Of a stretch of DNA of 64,000 bases, positions 26,171 through 38,134 are shown in pieces; positions within the stretch are counted from its first letter, which is position 1; the number at the start of each line of letters is the position of its first letter. Made by a program: the position numbers and the translations under genes. Under the pieces are notes generated by a model. That model was not told the origin of the DNA. It searched no databases and saw nothing but the letters and a program-made list of their open reading frames with translations. Origin of the DNA: Burhinus oedicnemus (taxonomy: Eukaryota; Chordata; Aves; Charadriiformes; Burhinidae); NCBI GenBank assembly GCA_008921705.1, contig VFFE01007072.1, forward strand, positions 326,057 to 390,056, in the 5' to 3' direction.

Positions 26171-29100
26171 TTTTATCAATTATTTAGCAAAAAGAATACT
26201 TAACTTTTTATTCCAGTTTCTAAATCAAATGGGATAAAAGGCATTCAGACCCCAAATTTATTCTTCTCTCCTTCTTTTGATATGAAATGAAAATTTATTT
26301 CATCAAAAATGATGTAAAGCATTTTCAGATTTCATAAATGTTTTTCTTTCATTATGACTATTTGTAATTCATTACTAATATTTCAGGGACGCTACCTCCT
26401 CAGACTGTTGTCAGTATAATTTTGCTGCTGCCTTGGTTTAATCTTCACAGCATTCTTCAAACTGTGCTCTCAGACTCTCCAAAGAGCAGGAAGGTGTGTG
26501 GAATACAGGGAATATGAAATGGAAAATACTAAATTATTTAGAAATTTGTTTTAAACAACATGAGATACTATGTGTGTGGGATACATGTAATCTGTCATTT
26601 CAGAATAAATATTATTTAATCTTAAATGTTTCCAGGAGTGCTTACTCTCACTCTTAGTGCGGAGCGCATTGCCTAAGACTTATCACAATGACATTTTGTT
26701 GCTTTTTTAATTCTTGGACCCACGTATGGCTCTGTTAGGGCTTTTAAAAGACATGAGAGCTTATGCAAAGTATTTTGATTAATTATAAAGCAGAAAGTAA
26801 CTTTCCGTTCCAGTTGAATAACGCAGACAATAAAATGTTACTTAGTATGACTACATTTAATAACTACTTGACATCTTTATGTCATAGACTCAGTGGCATC
26901 TTTTCTTTAACATTAAGGTCACTAGAAATACGCAGCTTGACTGTTCTCACATCAGGAAAAACACTTTCAAAGTTAATGTAGTAAAACCAGGAGTATAAGA
27001 AGAAAAATACCCATAAAATGAAGCACAAAATTTAAAACCTGGGCAAGTACATTTATTCAGAAATCAGCGCTGCGTGTGTACCCAAGGACATATCTAAGAA
27101 AGGAAAAGACTTTCCAGCTGACAGTTGCTATTATCCCTGCAGTATGGGACAAAACTAGCTGTGATGCATCTGCAACCACATTTACATGTCCAACAAATGG
27201 AAACCAAGTTATAAATGATTGAATCCCATAAACTTTATTGCTGAGGAGGCAACAAAGCCCCAGATTTCAAATACTCGGATTTCAGATGTAATACTGAAGG
27301 GGGAAAAACATTTGTAAGCAGGTGCAAACTCAATAAGGAAACCCACAGAGACATAAAAATGCGGAATATGGGGTAACAGCTCAGAGTCACCCCTCAGAGC
27401 CAAACGTCACTTGTCTGCTTATCATTTAAAACAAACAAAACCAAACAATCCTCCAAAACCCACCCTGGGTATCAAACATTTAAGCTGTGTAATCACCAGA
27501 ATATCCTCCTCTGGACTCCTGCACGTCGCTTCAGGGATCAATTAAAAGCACAACATCTTCCTTCCAGTCCTGCAGGTTTCATCCTCGCAGCCACTGGGAC
27601 CCAGGGGTTGCCAGCTGCCAAAAGTACAAAGTTGAATACTGAATGAGATACCAAGGGCAAGAAGAAGTTAAGAGGGGGAGGAAGGTGAAAGCAACCTGTT
27701 TGCTTCAATTATTCATACTTTAATATTCTTCTTCAGAACTAGAATAACTAGTGACACTTCTCGATGACGGCATGGTGCAGTAAGAACTGAGGAAGGAGGA
27801 TAGACAGGGCTGAGGTCGCTTCCTTCCCTGTATCCTTGGGTAGGAAAGAGTGCACTTGGAGTGCTGGTGTGTAACAGAGTTCGATCGACAGCAGCCCGTG
27901 CCCCAAGATGAGACCTTTTTCTCATCCCATCTGTTTTTGCCACAGGCGTTAAAATGGAGCAGCAGAGATTTGAGGCTAATGGGGCAGGAAAGCCAGTTGA
28001 CGATTAAGCAGGTAGTTTGTACTACAGTCCTTGGGCAGGCCACTTTGCATGACACGAGATTTTGGTAAGGGGATACAACAGAGAATATTTTAAAAGTAGG
28101 TGATGAATAAGGATCAACAGCTAGGACAAAGCTTAGGATAGAAAGGGAGGGGATTAATTTTAGAGACACGCTGTAGGCTTGGCATTTAGGAGGTTAGCCT
28201 GGAGAAGTGGAAAGGCCTGGAGGCCGGATAAAGAAGCAGGTCTGAGATGGCATCATTAGTGCCAGGGAATTTCCAGAGATGAGGATTTCACATAGGGGTG
28301 CTTGTTGGAGGATGTTTGAAACAGTTATTGTTTGGAAGGCAGTTGGGCTGGATATCCCTGAGAGTTCCTATCTGAGATATCCCAGCCATTTGCATATGAA
28401 ATTTAAAAATCGTCTAATGAATTCTGTCATAGAAATAAAGTCATAAAAGCACAGGTAGAAGTTCTCACTGCCTAACTGCAGATGCCAATGGCAACTGGAG
28501 GATTAGTTTCCAGTGCTCTCATGTCGCTAATGGAGACAGGCTTCTCCTGAGGGATTCAGCAGAAACCCACAGCAGATGCTCTGATTTGCCTCTGCAGGTC
28601 CCTCTCCCCCTATAGAGGGAAGCTGGATGAGTAGCATAGAGTCACTACCTATCTTTTAGATAGCTAATGTAGGTAAGACAAAGCAGACCTAAGCAAATAC
28701 CTCAAACTGAATTGAGTGCCAAGAACTGCCCGCATGATATGGCTGGAAGAGCTAGAGAGACCAGCTTCCTACCTACTGCAGCTGCCTGAAGTCAGACAAT
28801 CTGAATAATCAGTACTGTTCCAGATGACAGCAATGGATCGTCCTCTGTCGAATGTGTCATGTCTTAAACTCATGGGTTACTCCATAACTTTATCTTCAGA
28901 CAATTTACCTTCTGATACTTCTAAAATGTCACAAGTTATTTCGACACACGACAAAATCTATCTTACTCAAAGCCAATCAAACATCCATTAGTTCCATTTA
29001 TCTTCATGGAACCCCCTTCACACAGGTGCACCTCCACACACTTCATAACAAAAATCACTTTCTATGGCAGTATCTACTAATGAATCTTCTTTAATTGCTG

Positions 29101-29474
29101 ACAGTGGGATGAGCAACATCAGTTTCTTCTATGAAGCCGTGTCCAGCTGTTGATCATTTTTCATAGTTGCTAAAGTAAATGGCAAGCACAGCAGCCACAA
29201 TGATCTGGCACATCAAGCTTAAGATGACGTTCCAGGTAATTTTCCTGTTGCAGCTAATTTGGTATTTTCTTGCTCACGACTAAAAGCCTCCTGTTCCCTA
29301 GATTTGTGTGTGCTCGCCTTACAGTGGCAGGGATGCTCCCGCTGGTCAGTCAGTGCGAAGGCAAGGGGTACTGTGCAGTTTCTAGGGGATATGTGCACGT
29401 ACACGACTACCTGGGTATGAAACCTTGAAGGCTCACCTCCCCTCCCAGCCTGCTGCTTCATATACCGAGCAAAA

Positions 29475-29510
29475 ATACATACATATGCATATACGTACAC
29501 ACACACACAT
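29475..29510. repeat. Alternating purine-pyrimidine tract with (AC)n
   Basis: 36 nt of strict purine-pyrimidine alternation, ending in an AC run (29497-29509). Such tracts can adopt Z-DNA; that is inference here. Confidence 0.85.
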
Positions 29511-30866
29511 AAATAGCAGAAATGCAATTGATTGCTGCTGTGCAGGACGAGTCTGTTAAAAAGAAAAAAAAGGGAAAAAAAAAAAGAGCTGTACTTGGGT
29601 AAATCTAATGTAAAATTCATATACTGTAATGCATGAACAGATTTGAGATACTACATAATACAATAGCAATGTCCATGGCCTTTTAAAGATGATCTTGTTC
29701 CTTCTTCCCTCCTTTGCTCGTTCAATTATTTATCTCCCTGACCCAGCATTTTAATTTCTTGTGGTCTTCCTTTCTGTCTTTCTGCTTTATGCAATTCTGT
29801 TCCCAGTTCTCCATGTTAACTTCAGTAATTACCATTCCCATTTCCCCAGTTTTCTGCCACATAGAATCTGGATTTTCCATAGATAGATGAAAATATTAAA
29901 AAACTTGGAATACATTTCTTGCTCTCACTGCAAGGAAATGTCAGTACAGCCATGCAAGTTTTAGAAATATAGAAAAATAATTACAAAGAAAATTTTTCAG
30001 TGAATTATATCAATATTGCTGAAGTAGTCTTCTCTCCTTTTTCTTAACCTCTTCTAATACACAGCCATATATAAAATAAGCATTTTGATGAGCTTGATAT
30101 AAAATATTTTGCCTCTGCCAGAACATGATGTTTCAAAATTTTTTCATTAAAAAATTGGGTAATCAATACATCTAATTAGCATTTTTATTTCCTCAAATCA
30201 GCATTTTCTGATAGAAATTATTGGCCAGTTCTAGTTACGTTTACCATTCCCCTGTTGGGTTGTTGTCAATAGCAACAGTAATTTATTCTCTTTTAGAAAC
30301 CGTAACTGGAACCTGAATACCAGGTATTAAGCCCAGCTTACCCATGACCCACCAGGTGAAGCTGGAAAACACGGATGTTTTGTAATTTTCCAGACCAAAC
30401 CAAACCTCTCAGAAGTTTTCTGCTCTACTTGAGACAGATTAACAAAGTTCAGAACAATTCTTATTTTCCTCAGCTGTTTGCTTGCTTAATTGGTGTCAAG
30501 TCAACTTGTTTTTAAAATAAGACCTTGACATCAGAGAGTGGGAGGGAGAGATTATACCTGGAGATTTTCTTTGTTTCAAGGCTTGCATGTCTGTTTCTCA
30601 CACTGATTTAGAAATAGGTAGGAAAATGTTTCTCTCTGTGAAAAGCCTTTCCTAGCTTGGGTCGTGAAGCAGAGGTAGCTGCTGCTGCTGCTGAAAAACA
30701 GAAATTAAACTCAGAGGGTTTGGACTTCTTGACAGCAATTAGATTTTTCTTCTATGCCGTTTTAATGAAGTTATTTTTATTAGGCTGTTTGGCGATTTGC
30801 AGCAGGGTCCATCCACGTCCTCTCCCAGCTGCTGCGGCGTTCCCCTGCTCCGCCAGGCAGGGCTGA

Positions 30867-30880
30867 GCACCAGGGGGCAC
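30867..30880 (+). promoter_or_regulatory. CTCF-like motif
   Basis: GCACCAGGGGGCAC fits the CTCF core (CCACYAGRKGGCAS) at 13 of 14 positions. It sits in a short GC-rich segment (30820-30960) with several CpGs. Occupancy is not shown. Confidence 0.5.
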
Positions 30881-33800
30881 TCCCGGCTTACGCTCCTGCC
30901 GCCGGGCTGCGCTGCCTTCTGGGGACATCTCCGGAGGGGTCTGTGGCATTCTGCCCAGCTGCAAACATCTGTATTCTGGAAAGGTGATCAGATAGGAGCC
31001 TGTACTTTAATTCAGATTACTACTCTACGTTTATCTCACGGTGAGGGCATAAGATACACAAAGTAGGTAACCTGGAAAGACGTATCCGTGAATAGGACTT
31101 GATAGTTATTATTACTGTTATTATTTCTCTTTGTGTTACTGTTAGAGGCTCATCTTCTCTAGAGAAGAGAGAAAGACTCACTAGCAGTTTTAAGGTATGT
31201 AAGAAATTCTTACAAAGAACAGCAGGGATACGCTGCCCTTTGCATTCACTGTGAATAGGACAAAAAAGTAATGGGCTTAAATTGACATAAGGGATATTTA
31301 GGTTAGACAATAGATAAAATGCTGTAACAAAGAGAGTAAAGCACTGGAAATGATTGCACAGGGTGGCTCTGGAGACCTCATCACACCGGTTGTCAGGAAG
31401 AAGTTGGTTCAGGATGAAGAGCAGCAGAGGAACGACTAGGGGACTTGTCAGTCTCTCCTAGTGCTGTTTTCTATGATTAGGTGAGGCAAAGATTGTACTC
31501 GGGTACTCAAAGAGCGTTTTGCCCAATGGTTCAGGCTGCATGAAGTCAGACAAAATTCTCAATAAACACTTGGTAACTGTAGCTTTTCGGATCCAAACAC
31601 GCTAATTGAAAGCTAACTCGGGTGTATCGATGCTAATGGCAATCACCCCTTTGGATTGCACCCCATTCACACCCTTAGATTTGATATTCAAAAGAGAGAT
31701 CAGGGATAAAGAAACATCTCCTTCCTCTTATAAAGAATTTCTATCTTTCCCTTTGGAGACATTTCTTTTCAATACTTGAAAACATGTGTTGGCTTGGCTG
31801 GCTTGGTCTGTTTCTTCAAGCCCTTCAAGCTTGGAAACAGACTTTGTTGGATTTATGTGTAACAGTTTCCCACACTGTGGGACATAAAGATAAAACTCAC
31901 ACTTGAACTAAAAAAGAAAAATAATCATATTTAATGAACAATGTATTTATTCTAACATTCCTACATAACACATATGTGAACATATTTCATATAATAACAA
32001 ACATGGCAATAGGAAGATAATTTTCTAAGACTGTTGAGGTAAAAGTGGCCCAAACCACGACACTGCCGCACACCCCCAGGAATGAGCCTGCTGTTGAGTA
32101 TTTCTGTTTGGGATTGTCCTCTCTTTAAAAATGGTTGAATGAGAATGAAGCAAAATGATATAATACAAAGCTGCAAATAGCAAAATGATGCCTAATTTAA
32201 GGCATAGGAATGCTGGTACTTCAAAATGCCTTCAAGATATTAACTAATCCACAGCAAAGTACCTGACACAGGTAGAGACTCTGATTTACAAGTTGTAAGC
32301 CCAAGGCTACCTGTATTAAAATAGTCACTCCAGGCTCTATGTGCTCTGGTTACACTGTGTAGAGCTACAATAAGTACTAGAAATCATGCCTGTATCTGTC
32401 CACCTTTCATCTCTGCTGTCATTTTGGGAGTGTGTCAAACTCTCCATGGCGAAGTGGAAAAATCTCTGTTCCTCTTCATCATTTCTTTCCCTCTGAACAT
32501 ATGCATGCAAGGAAGCACGAGGTAAAACTGTCTCCTATTGAAGATGCCGAGTCTCATACTATGTTTAGGTTTTACACATGGATTTTCTTGTGTGTCTCTC
32601 CAATTTCACCTGCGTAAACTGATCGCTATTATAGTTTACTAGACTAGGAATCAGCTCCAGCTTGACAGGAAAGCTGCAATAAAAAATAATGAACGGCATT
32701 AACTTTTATTATGAATAATAAATCTTTCATTAAAATTCCTCCCATCTCTCAGTTCCCTTCTGGATGGATTAACCACATCACCCATGTAGATTGCTGATAT
32801 GTTGTCTTTGATGTCTGAAGCGGGAAGAAATGGAATAGAGCAGTCCCTGGAAAGCACTTGACTAGAGTAAAGTGGCAGATTACAGCCATCAAGAGATTCT
32901 CCCATCAGATGCTATAACCAGCCATCTTGAAAATGGTTAATAAAAAGACTTGACAAGAAATTCACATTAGTATTGAGATTTCAGAGAAGCAAACACATTT
33001 CCATGTATCCCTACAGCCATTTTAGTCTTAATTCTGAAGTTCCCACATTCTCGTACAGCCTCCCTCACTAACACTCCTGCATCTTTTAAGAAATCCATCT
33101 CTTTCTCACCTTTCTTAACACTAGTCATTCTGATCATCACACAGATAAAAGTATAACAATTTTATAAACAGCATACAAGTTAAGATTTTTAAATATGTAA
33201 AAGTTGCCCATATCCATCACTGAATCAGTTTGCAAGGAGATGTAACATATTTTATTAGACCAGATGGTGCAATTAAGAAAAAAGAGAAGCCTGGATACAA
33301 TGTAAAAATTTAACTTTTCCTATTTGGAGCAATAAATGCATTAGTTTTACTTTTCAAATCACTCAGATCTTTAAATGCATTAGATCTTCAAATTCTGGAG
33401 AATATAGAAAGTTAAAACTGACATTAGATTTATTATTTTAGTGGAAAGAAATATGTCATCCGACCAAGAACGAAATGTTTTTATTCATGGAAATTTTTCT
33501 TAATTTGCCATTTTTATTCAGATTTTAAAAGAAAAACGAAAATCTGCAGTAATTGAGTTCCTGTACTCATAGCTCTAGCTATGCTAATTCAACAATAGCA
33601 GGCAATTTATAGACAAAACCCACTCAAACTGAAAGGAAGCTGATTCTGCTTGTGAGTCTTAAACAATAAGTTCTATTTCAGTTGACCTGAGTTTACCTAA
33701 AGTGATGGGTTGTTGTTGCTTTTTAATTAAAGCAGTGAAAATTAAAGCAAAGAATCAGTAAGACAACTAAAGCTTGGCAAACAGATTTTCAAGCCTGTTT

Positions 33801-35090
33801 GTTGCACAAGGGCAGGGGAGGCTGCAGAGGAGCAGACAACAGCAGTCGTAATGAAGTGATAAACTGTGTTCTGAAATGCAAAAGGTGAATCACTTTTGTT
33901 GTCAGACAGCAAAGTGATGAGGACAAACAAGACACTCAATTGCACTAAACTTCTCTGAAAAGTTTGAAAGATCTGAAAATTGATGGCATTCTAATATTCA
34001 GGTAATATGAAACTGAGAATATTAAAAACAAACAAGAATAGAAGGCAGAGGATTTTCGGCTGACATTTTCAGAAATGCATTTAGTACAGGAAAGAGTCCC
34101 TTTGGACTAGAAAGTAACTAACATAACCTTTTAGAAAAAGAGTCAAGGGACCCGACAGGAAAATACAGAGCAGTCACATTCACAATCTACTTTCACAGAT
34201 CAAAAGGAAGAATAGTTAAAATAGCCAGACTTCTCTTGCCTTCAAATGCATCCTTTGTTAAGACTTCTTTGAAGATCCCTCTGACATGCTACACAAGAGA
34301 CATGCATCCCTTAGCTAAGATGTCCTAGAGCACTTGATAACACAGCCCACCAGCAACGAATGTCTAATGTGAAGAAAGAAGCATCAACAGATAAGGCAGA
34401 AAGTGGAACAATGGGATAAGAATAACAGGTTGTCATAAACGAATCCTTTGCCTGTTGAAAAGAACGTCTGCATACCTTAGAGATCAGTGTTAGAGCTGGC
34501 TCGTTGCTTTGTCAACAAGCCAAGAGAAAAAAAATACAGAATTGAAATTGTTTGTGTCTCGTACAATAGCAGAATAAAATGCACATTAAGGCTGAAAACA
34601 ATAACGTATGTTAACACTGATTAATCTTCGACATACCTCTCCTGGAAATGGTATGCGAGGCGCATTCCACCTTCTACTGCCAGATAAATTACAAATAAAC
34701 CCTAGTGACATCAGACGGAACAGCACAAATGTTTGCAGATGTCTCTTCACAACTCACCTAAGGTAGGTAGTTTGTGTTTTGCTAATTTTAGGGACAGATG
34801 CTCAGCTGATATAAGCTGGCACAGGTCTAGAAGTCAAGATGCCAAAAGTTAAAACTAAAAGACCTCCTTTCAAAGCAGAATAGCAGTTCAGCCTCAGCTG
34901 TTCAATCCAGCTCTCTGGAGCTGCAGTCCGAAGACTTTACCCACAGTCACCATGAAGGATGTCCTGAAAGCCATCAGCGTTAAATCTTTGCTGCTTTCAT
35001 GGAGCCTTACATGACTCAGTTCCTCCTCAGCGTTATTTGCCCCTACTCCTGCATGTGTCCACTCATCTTTTATACATCATAGCAATCTAA

Positions 35091-35184
35091 ACTAGACTAC
35101 AAGTGGCTCAGCGTAGGGACTTCATCTCCTCATTTGTTAGTAAAGTGCCATGCATACCTTTAGTACTATATAAATTAATAATGA
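35091..35184 (+). repeat. Probable L2/MIR-type 3' tail
   Basis: AGACTACAAGTGGCTCAG, GTAGGGACTTCATCTC, then TAAAGTGCCATGCATACC and ACTATATAAATTAATAAT follow the arrangement of amniote L2/CORE-SINE tails. Called by eye; divergence is high. Confidence 0.45.
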
Positions 35185-38051
35185 GGCTAACAAGGCTGAC
35201 TCTATATATAGGGACTTAAAAGTCAGACAATCTTAACATCAATCTGCCACTTTATTAGCAGCCAGTGAAGCTTGCAGATTCCTGGCCTAATATGCACACG
35301 CCAGCCAGTTTCAGTTGGCAGCTTAGCTGCAGGTGACAAAACATCTTTTCTGACTTGCATAAAAATATGTGTAGAAGCAAAGAAAAACCCAAGAAAATAA
35401 TATCCACTAGAAAGAAAAATGATACAGGCCAACAAAGAGATTTAGTAACTGGGGGAGAGGGGGGTGTATAAAGCCCGTGATGATTCAAAAGTGCAGAAAG
35501 ATGTTGTATTCAGTGATGCTGATGGTGATAGATTGGGTATTTGGCAATATGCATCTCTTGTCGTTCCAAGCTGCTTGTCTGAAATCCTGTTCCCTTTGCT
35601 TTGTCTCTTTCATCTGAAATAACCTGTCAATACAGGGAGCATGGGAATGGAAACTGAATCCCTTACCTGACCAGTACTGAAAATGCACTGCTGGGAGATA
35701 CAAGGGACGTGCAGGTTTTTGCCAGGTGCATGTTAAATAATGCAAACACATTAAACAACACAAGCTATACCCTTTGTTTAGCACCGGATGAACTAAACTC
35801 AGAGATCCTGTTTCAAACTTCAAAAACCATCGGGCTAAGGCCAGAACTCTCAGAGGTGGCTCAGCTTTTAGAATTACCTGATTTGAGGACCTCCGACCAC
35901 CGGCATACAAAAAGCTAGTACGTTTAGACATGAGCATTTGGCACTTCCTGAAAGAGATTTGAGGCTGGGTATATTATAATTGAATCAAACCACATCGTTA
36001 GTCACCTTAAAGATATCCTTGAGACCATTAAGCACTTTACGGGACAATATGGGGGAGGTGAAACAAAGGCTGGACAAGGTATAGGTGATGACACTGAGAG
36101 AAACAAAATCCTCACGGCCCCTACTGAGTGAGGTAATTCAGGTCACTAGCCTCTGCGTCTCATCTATGCTAGATGGTTGTATTGAAGCAGTTTTGTTGGC
36201 ATATTGCTTTCTCTTTGCATGTACATGGACTCCCTAGTGTGAATTCCACTCTCTCCTTGATCACCTCTTTAAAATACTAGCTTTCATGTCAGAGTAATGT
36301 AGAGTTACCTAAACACTCTCCTCTTCTTATGGAGCAAGAAAAGTGAAGGACCTACAACAGCTGTGAAGACCACAGTGGGCATCTCAAGTGAAGTCCCCAT
36401 TCCAGTGACGAGTGGCAGAGTTCAAAAGAGCTGCCAATGACACACTGTAAAGGGAATATTGCATTTAAGGAGCCTCACTGGACTGAACCAGAGTACCCAC
36501 ACATGTATCCATACTGCATATGGGGACCGTCAGCTGTTTTGTAAGGGGAAACATCTATGGTACAAGTAGTGAAAAACTCGGTTCCACAGAAAACAAAATT
36601 AAATGTAAGTACATGGCAGGGCAGACAGTACCAGAAAACAAATAAAATGATATCAAAGAAAATGTTCCTGTATAAAAATCAAATCTTACTCAGATATAAA
36701 TCCTGTTAACTTCAGCTGATGCAGCAGTATAAGGTTTTTCAGATGAAAAAAGGTTGCTGTAGACATTTCTGTAAATAGGTTCTATTTTATCACAAATGAA
36801 CTTAAAATAGTTTTACAATTCTTTTCCTTTTCTTACCCTTTTACTGACGTTTCATTCTTTGACATCTTCACTCTCCTTTCCCTTGCCTGCAATTCATCCT
36901 AAGAACAGAGACTAAGTAGCAAAGTGCCATTTTTCCTTTGGTATGAGGGCCTTTCACCTTTGCAAACCTCTGGAGGACACCTGAGTCTTGTGTTTAAATC
37001 ACTAATCCCCTTTGGAAGAGGTCTTACTTTCTGGGTGGCTTCATCAGTCAGACCCACAAAGTGACTGCTTCTCAATTTATATTATTTTAAATGACACTCC
37101 CTTATCTGTCATTGTCAACACGGCACAGTAGGCCATCTTTGCAAGATGAGGGGGACAGTCTGTTTTGTCACATTCAGCTCTACTGCAATTAGAACCTGCT
37201 TGTCTGCTAACTAATCACACTTTGTCTGCCTCACAGCCACATTTTCACTTCTTCACTCTCCCTACAGCCTTCAGATTAATTTCAAATCTCTGAAACGGAT
37301 ATGATTTCTCAGGAATAAGATCCAGATCTACACTGATGACCCTCAGTTGTGCCTCAGCAGGAGGCTTCCCTTCTTCCATCCTTCTTTGTCACCAAACATT
37401 CCTCTTTAAAAATAAAGAACAGCATTGCACTCAAGACACTGGATTTTGGACATCTGCTTCCAATTTTTAACTATGTCACAGACTTGTCCAGGAGGTTTGC
37501 TACTGTCGCTGGGAACGGGGTTTGCCTTCCTTGACTCAGCTGTCCAGTCTAAGCTGTTCCCTACAGTCAAGAGAGAAGCATCACCAGCGGTCCTGGGGAC
37601 ACCATCCTCTACAGGTGTCTTTCACTCTCCTTTGACTAATGGGAAAGTCTGGGTAACAGGGTCAGTCTGCACACCACAGCTTTCAGATGACTAATACTTA
37701 CAAGGAAATCCTACCACTACCCAGATCTCTAATATGGTAACAACAACCATGCCCTTATTCCATCTGCTACCAGCTATCTCTGTTCAGGATACAAAATGTT
37801 ATAATGCTCTTATTCTGTGTTTGAAGAGTGCCCAGTTAGATAAAGAGGGACTGCGTGTGCCTCAGCTGCAGGAAAGGTTGCAGCACCACTGTTCAGGCCA
37901 AACAGAGGAGGACACAGCCATCCTCCAACGGCAGGTGGAGAGCCCTGCCAGCAGTCATCCACATCCATCCAGCTTTCTTCTGTTAGCCAGTAGGAAGATT
38001 ACTGGAGAATGATTTTCAATAGCCTTTCAAATTTGCCTATATTCAGCTTAT
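35185..38051. other. Intergenic, possible trace of L2 RT at 37.33 kb
   Basis: A 150-codon minus frame (35937-35485) is unrecognised. 37326-37358 translates to IYTDDPQLCLS, similar to the YADDTQLYLS core of L2-type reverse transcriptase; flanking similarity is poor. Confidence 0.5.
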
Positions 38052-38080
38052 ATTCAGCAAATATTTAATATTTGCTGAAT
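38052..38080. repeat. Perfect inverted repeat (14-bp arms)
   Basis: ATTCAGCAAATATT, one T, then AATATTTGCTGAAT: a perfect 29-nt palindrome. An additional ATTCAGC unit lies just 5' (38041-38047). Confidence 0.95.
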
Positions 38081-38082
38081 TT

Positions 38083-38134
38083 GTTAGTATCACAGTATAG
38101 ATTCAGCAGTTAGTATCACAGTATAGATTCAGCA
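38083..38134. repeat. 26-bp tandem duplication
   Basis: Two identical 26-bp copies, 38083-38108 and 38109-38134, each ending ATTCAGCA, the same motif as the palindrome just before them. Confidence 0.97.

Larger units (their letters stand above)
26171..35090. other. Intergenic, mostly unique sequence
   Basis: Apart from the purine-pyrimidine tract (29.48 kb) and the CTCF-like motif (30.87 kb), no feature is recognised. The 149-codon minus frame (28169-27720) and 133-codon minus frame (29620-29219) have no recognisable domain; the latter translates the AC repeat. About 30.19-30.54 kb looks like candidate conserved noncoding sequence by texture only. Confidence 0.6.

Noticed and set aside
27720..28169. 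149-codon minus-strand frame
   Set aside because: Ser-rich random-looking protein with no homology recognised.
35485..35937. 150-codon minus-strand frame
   Set aside because: No recognisable domain or composition bias; its length is within chance for 64 kb of six-frame translation.
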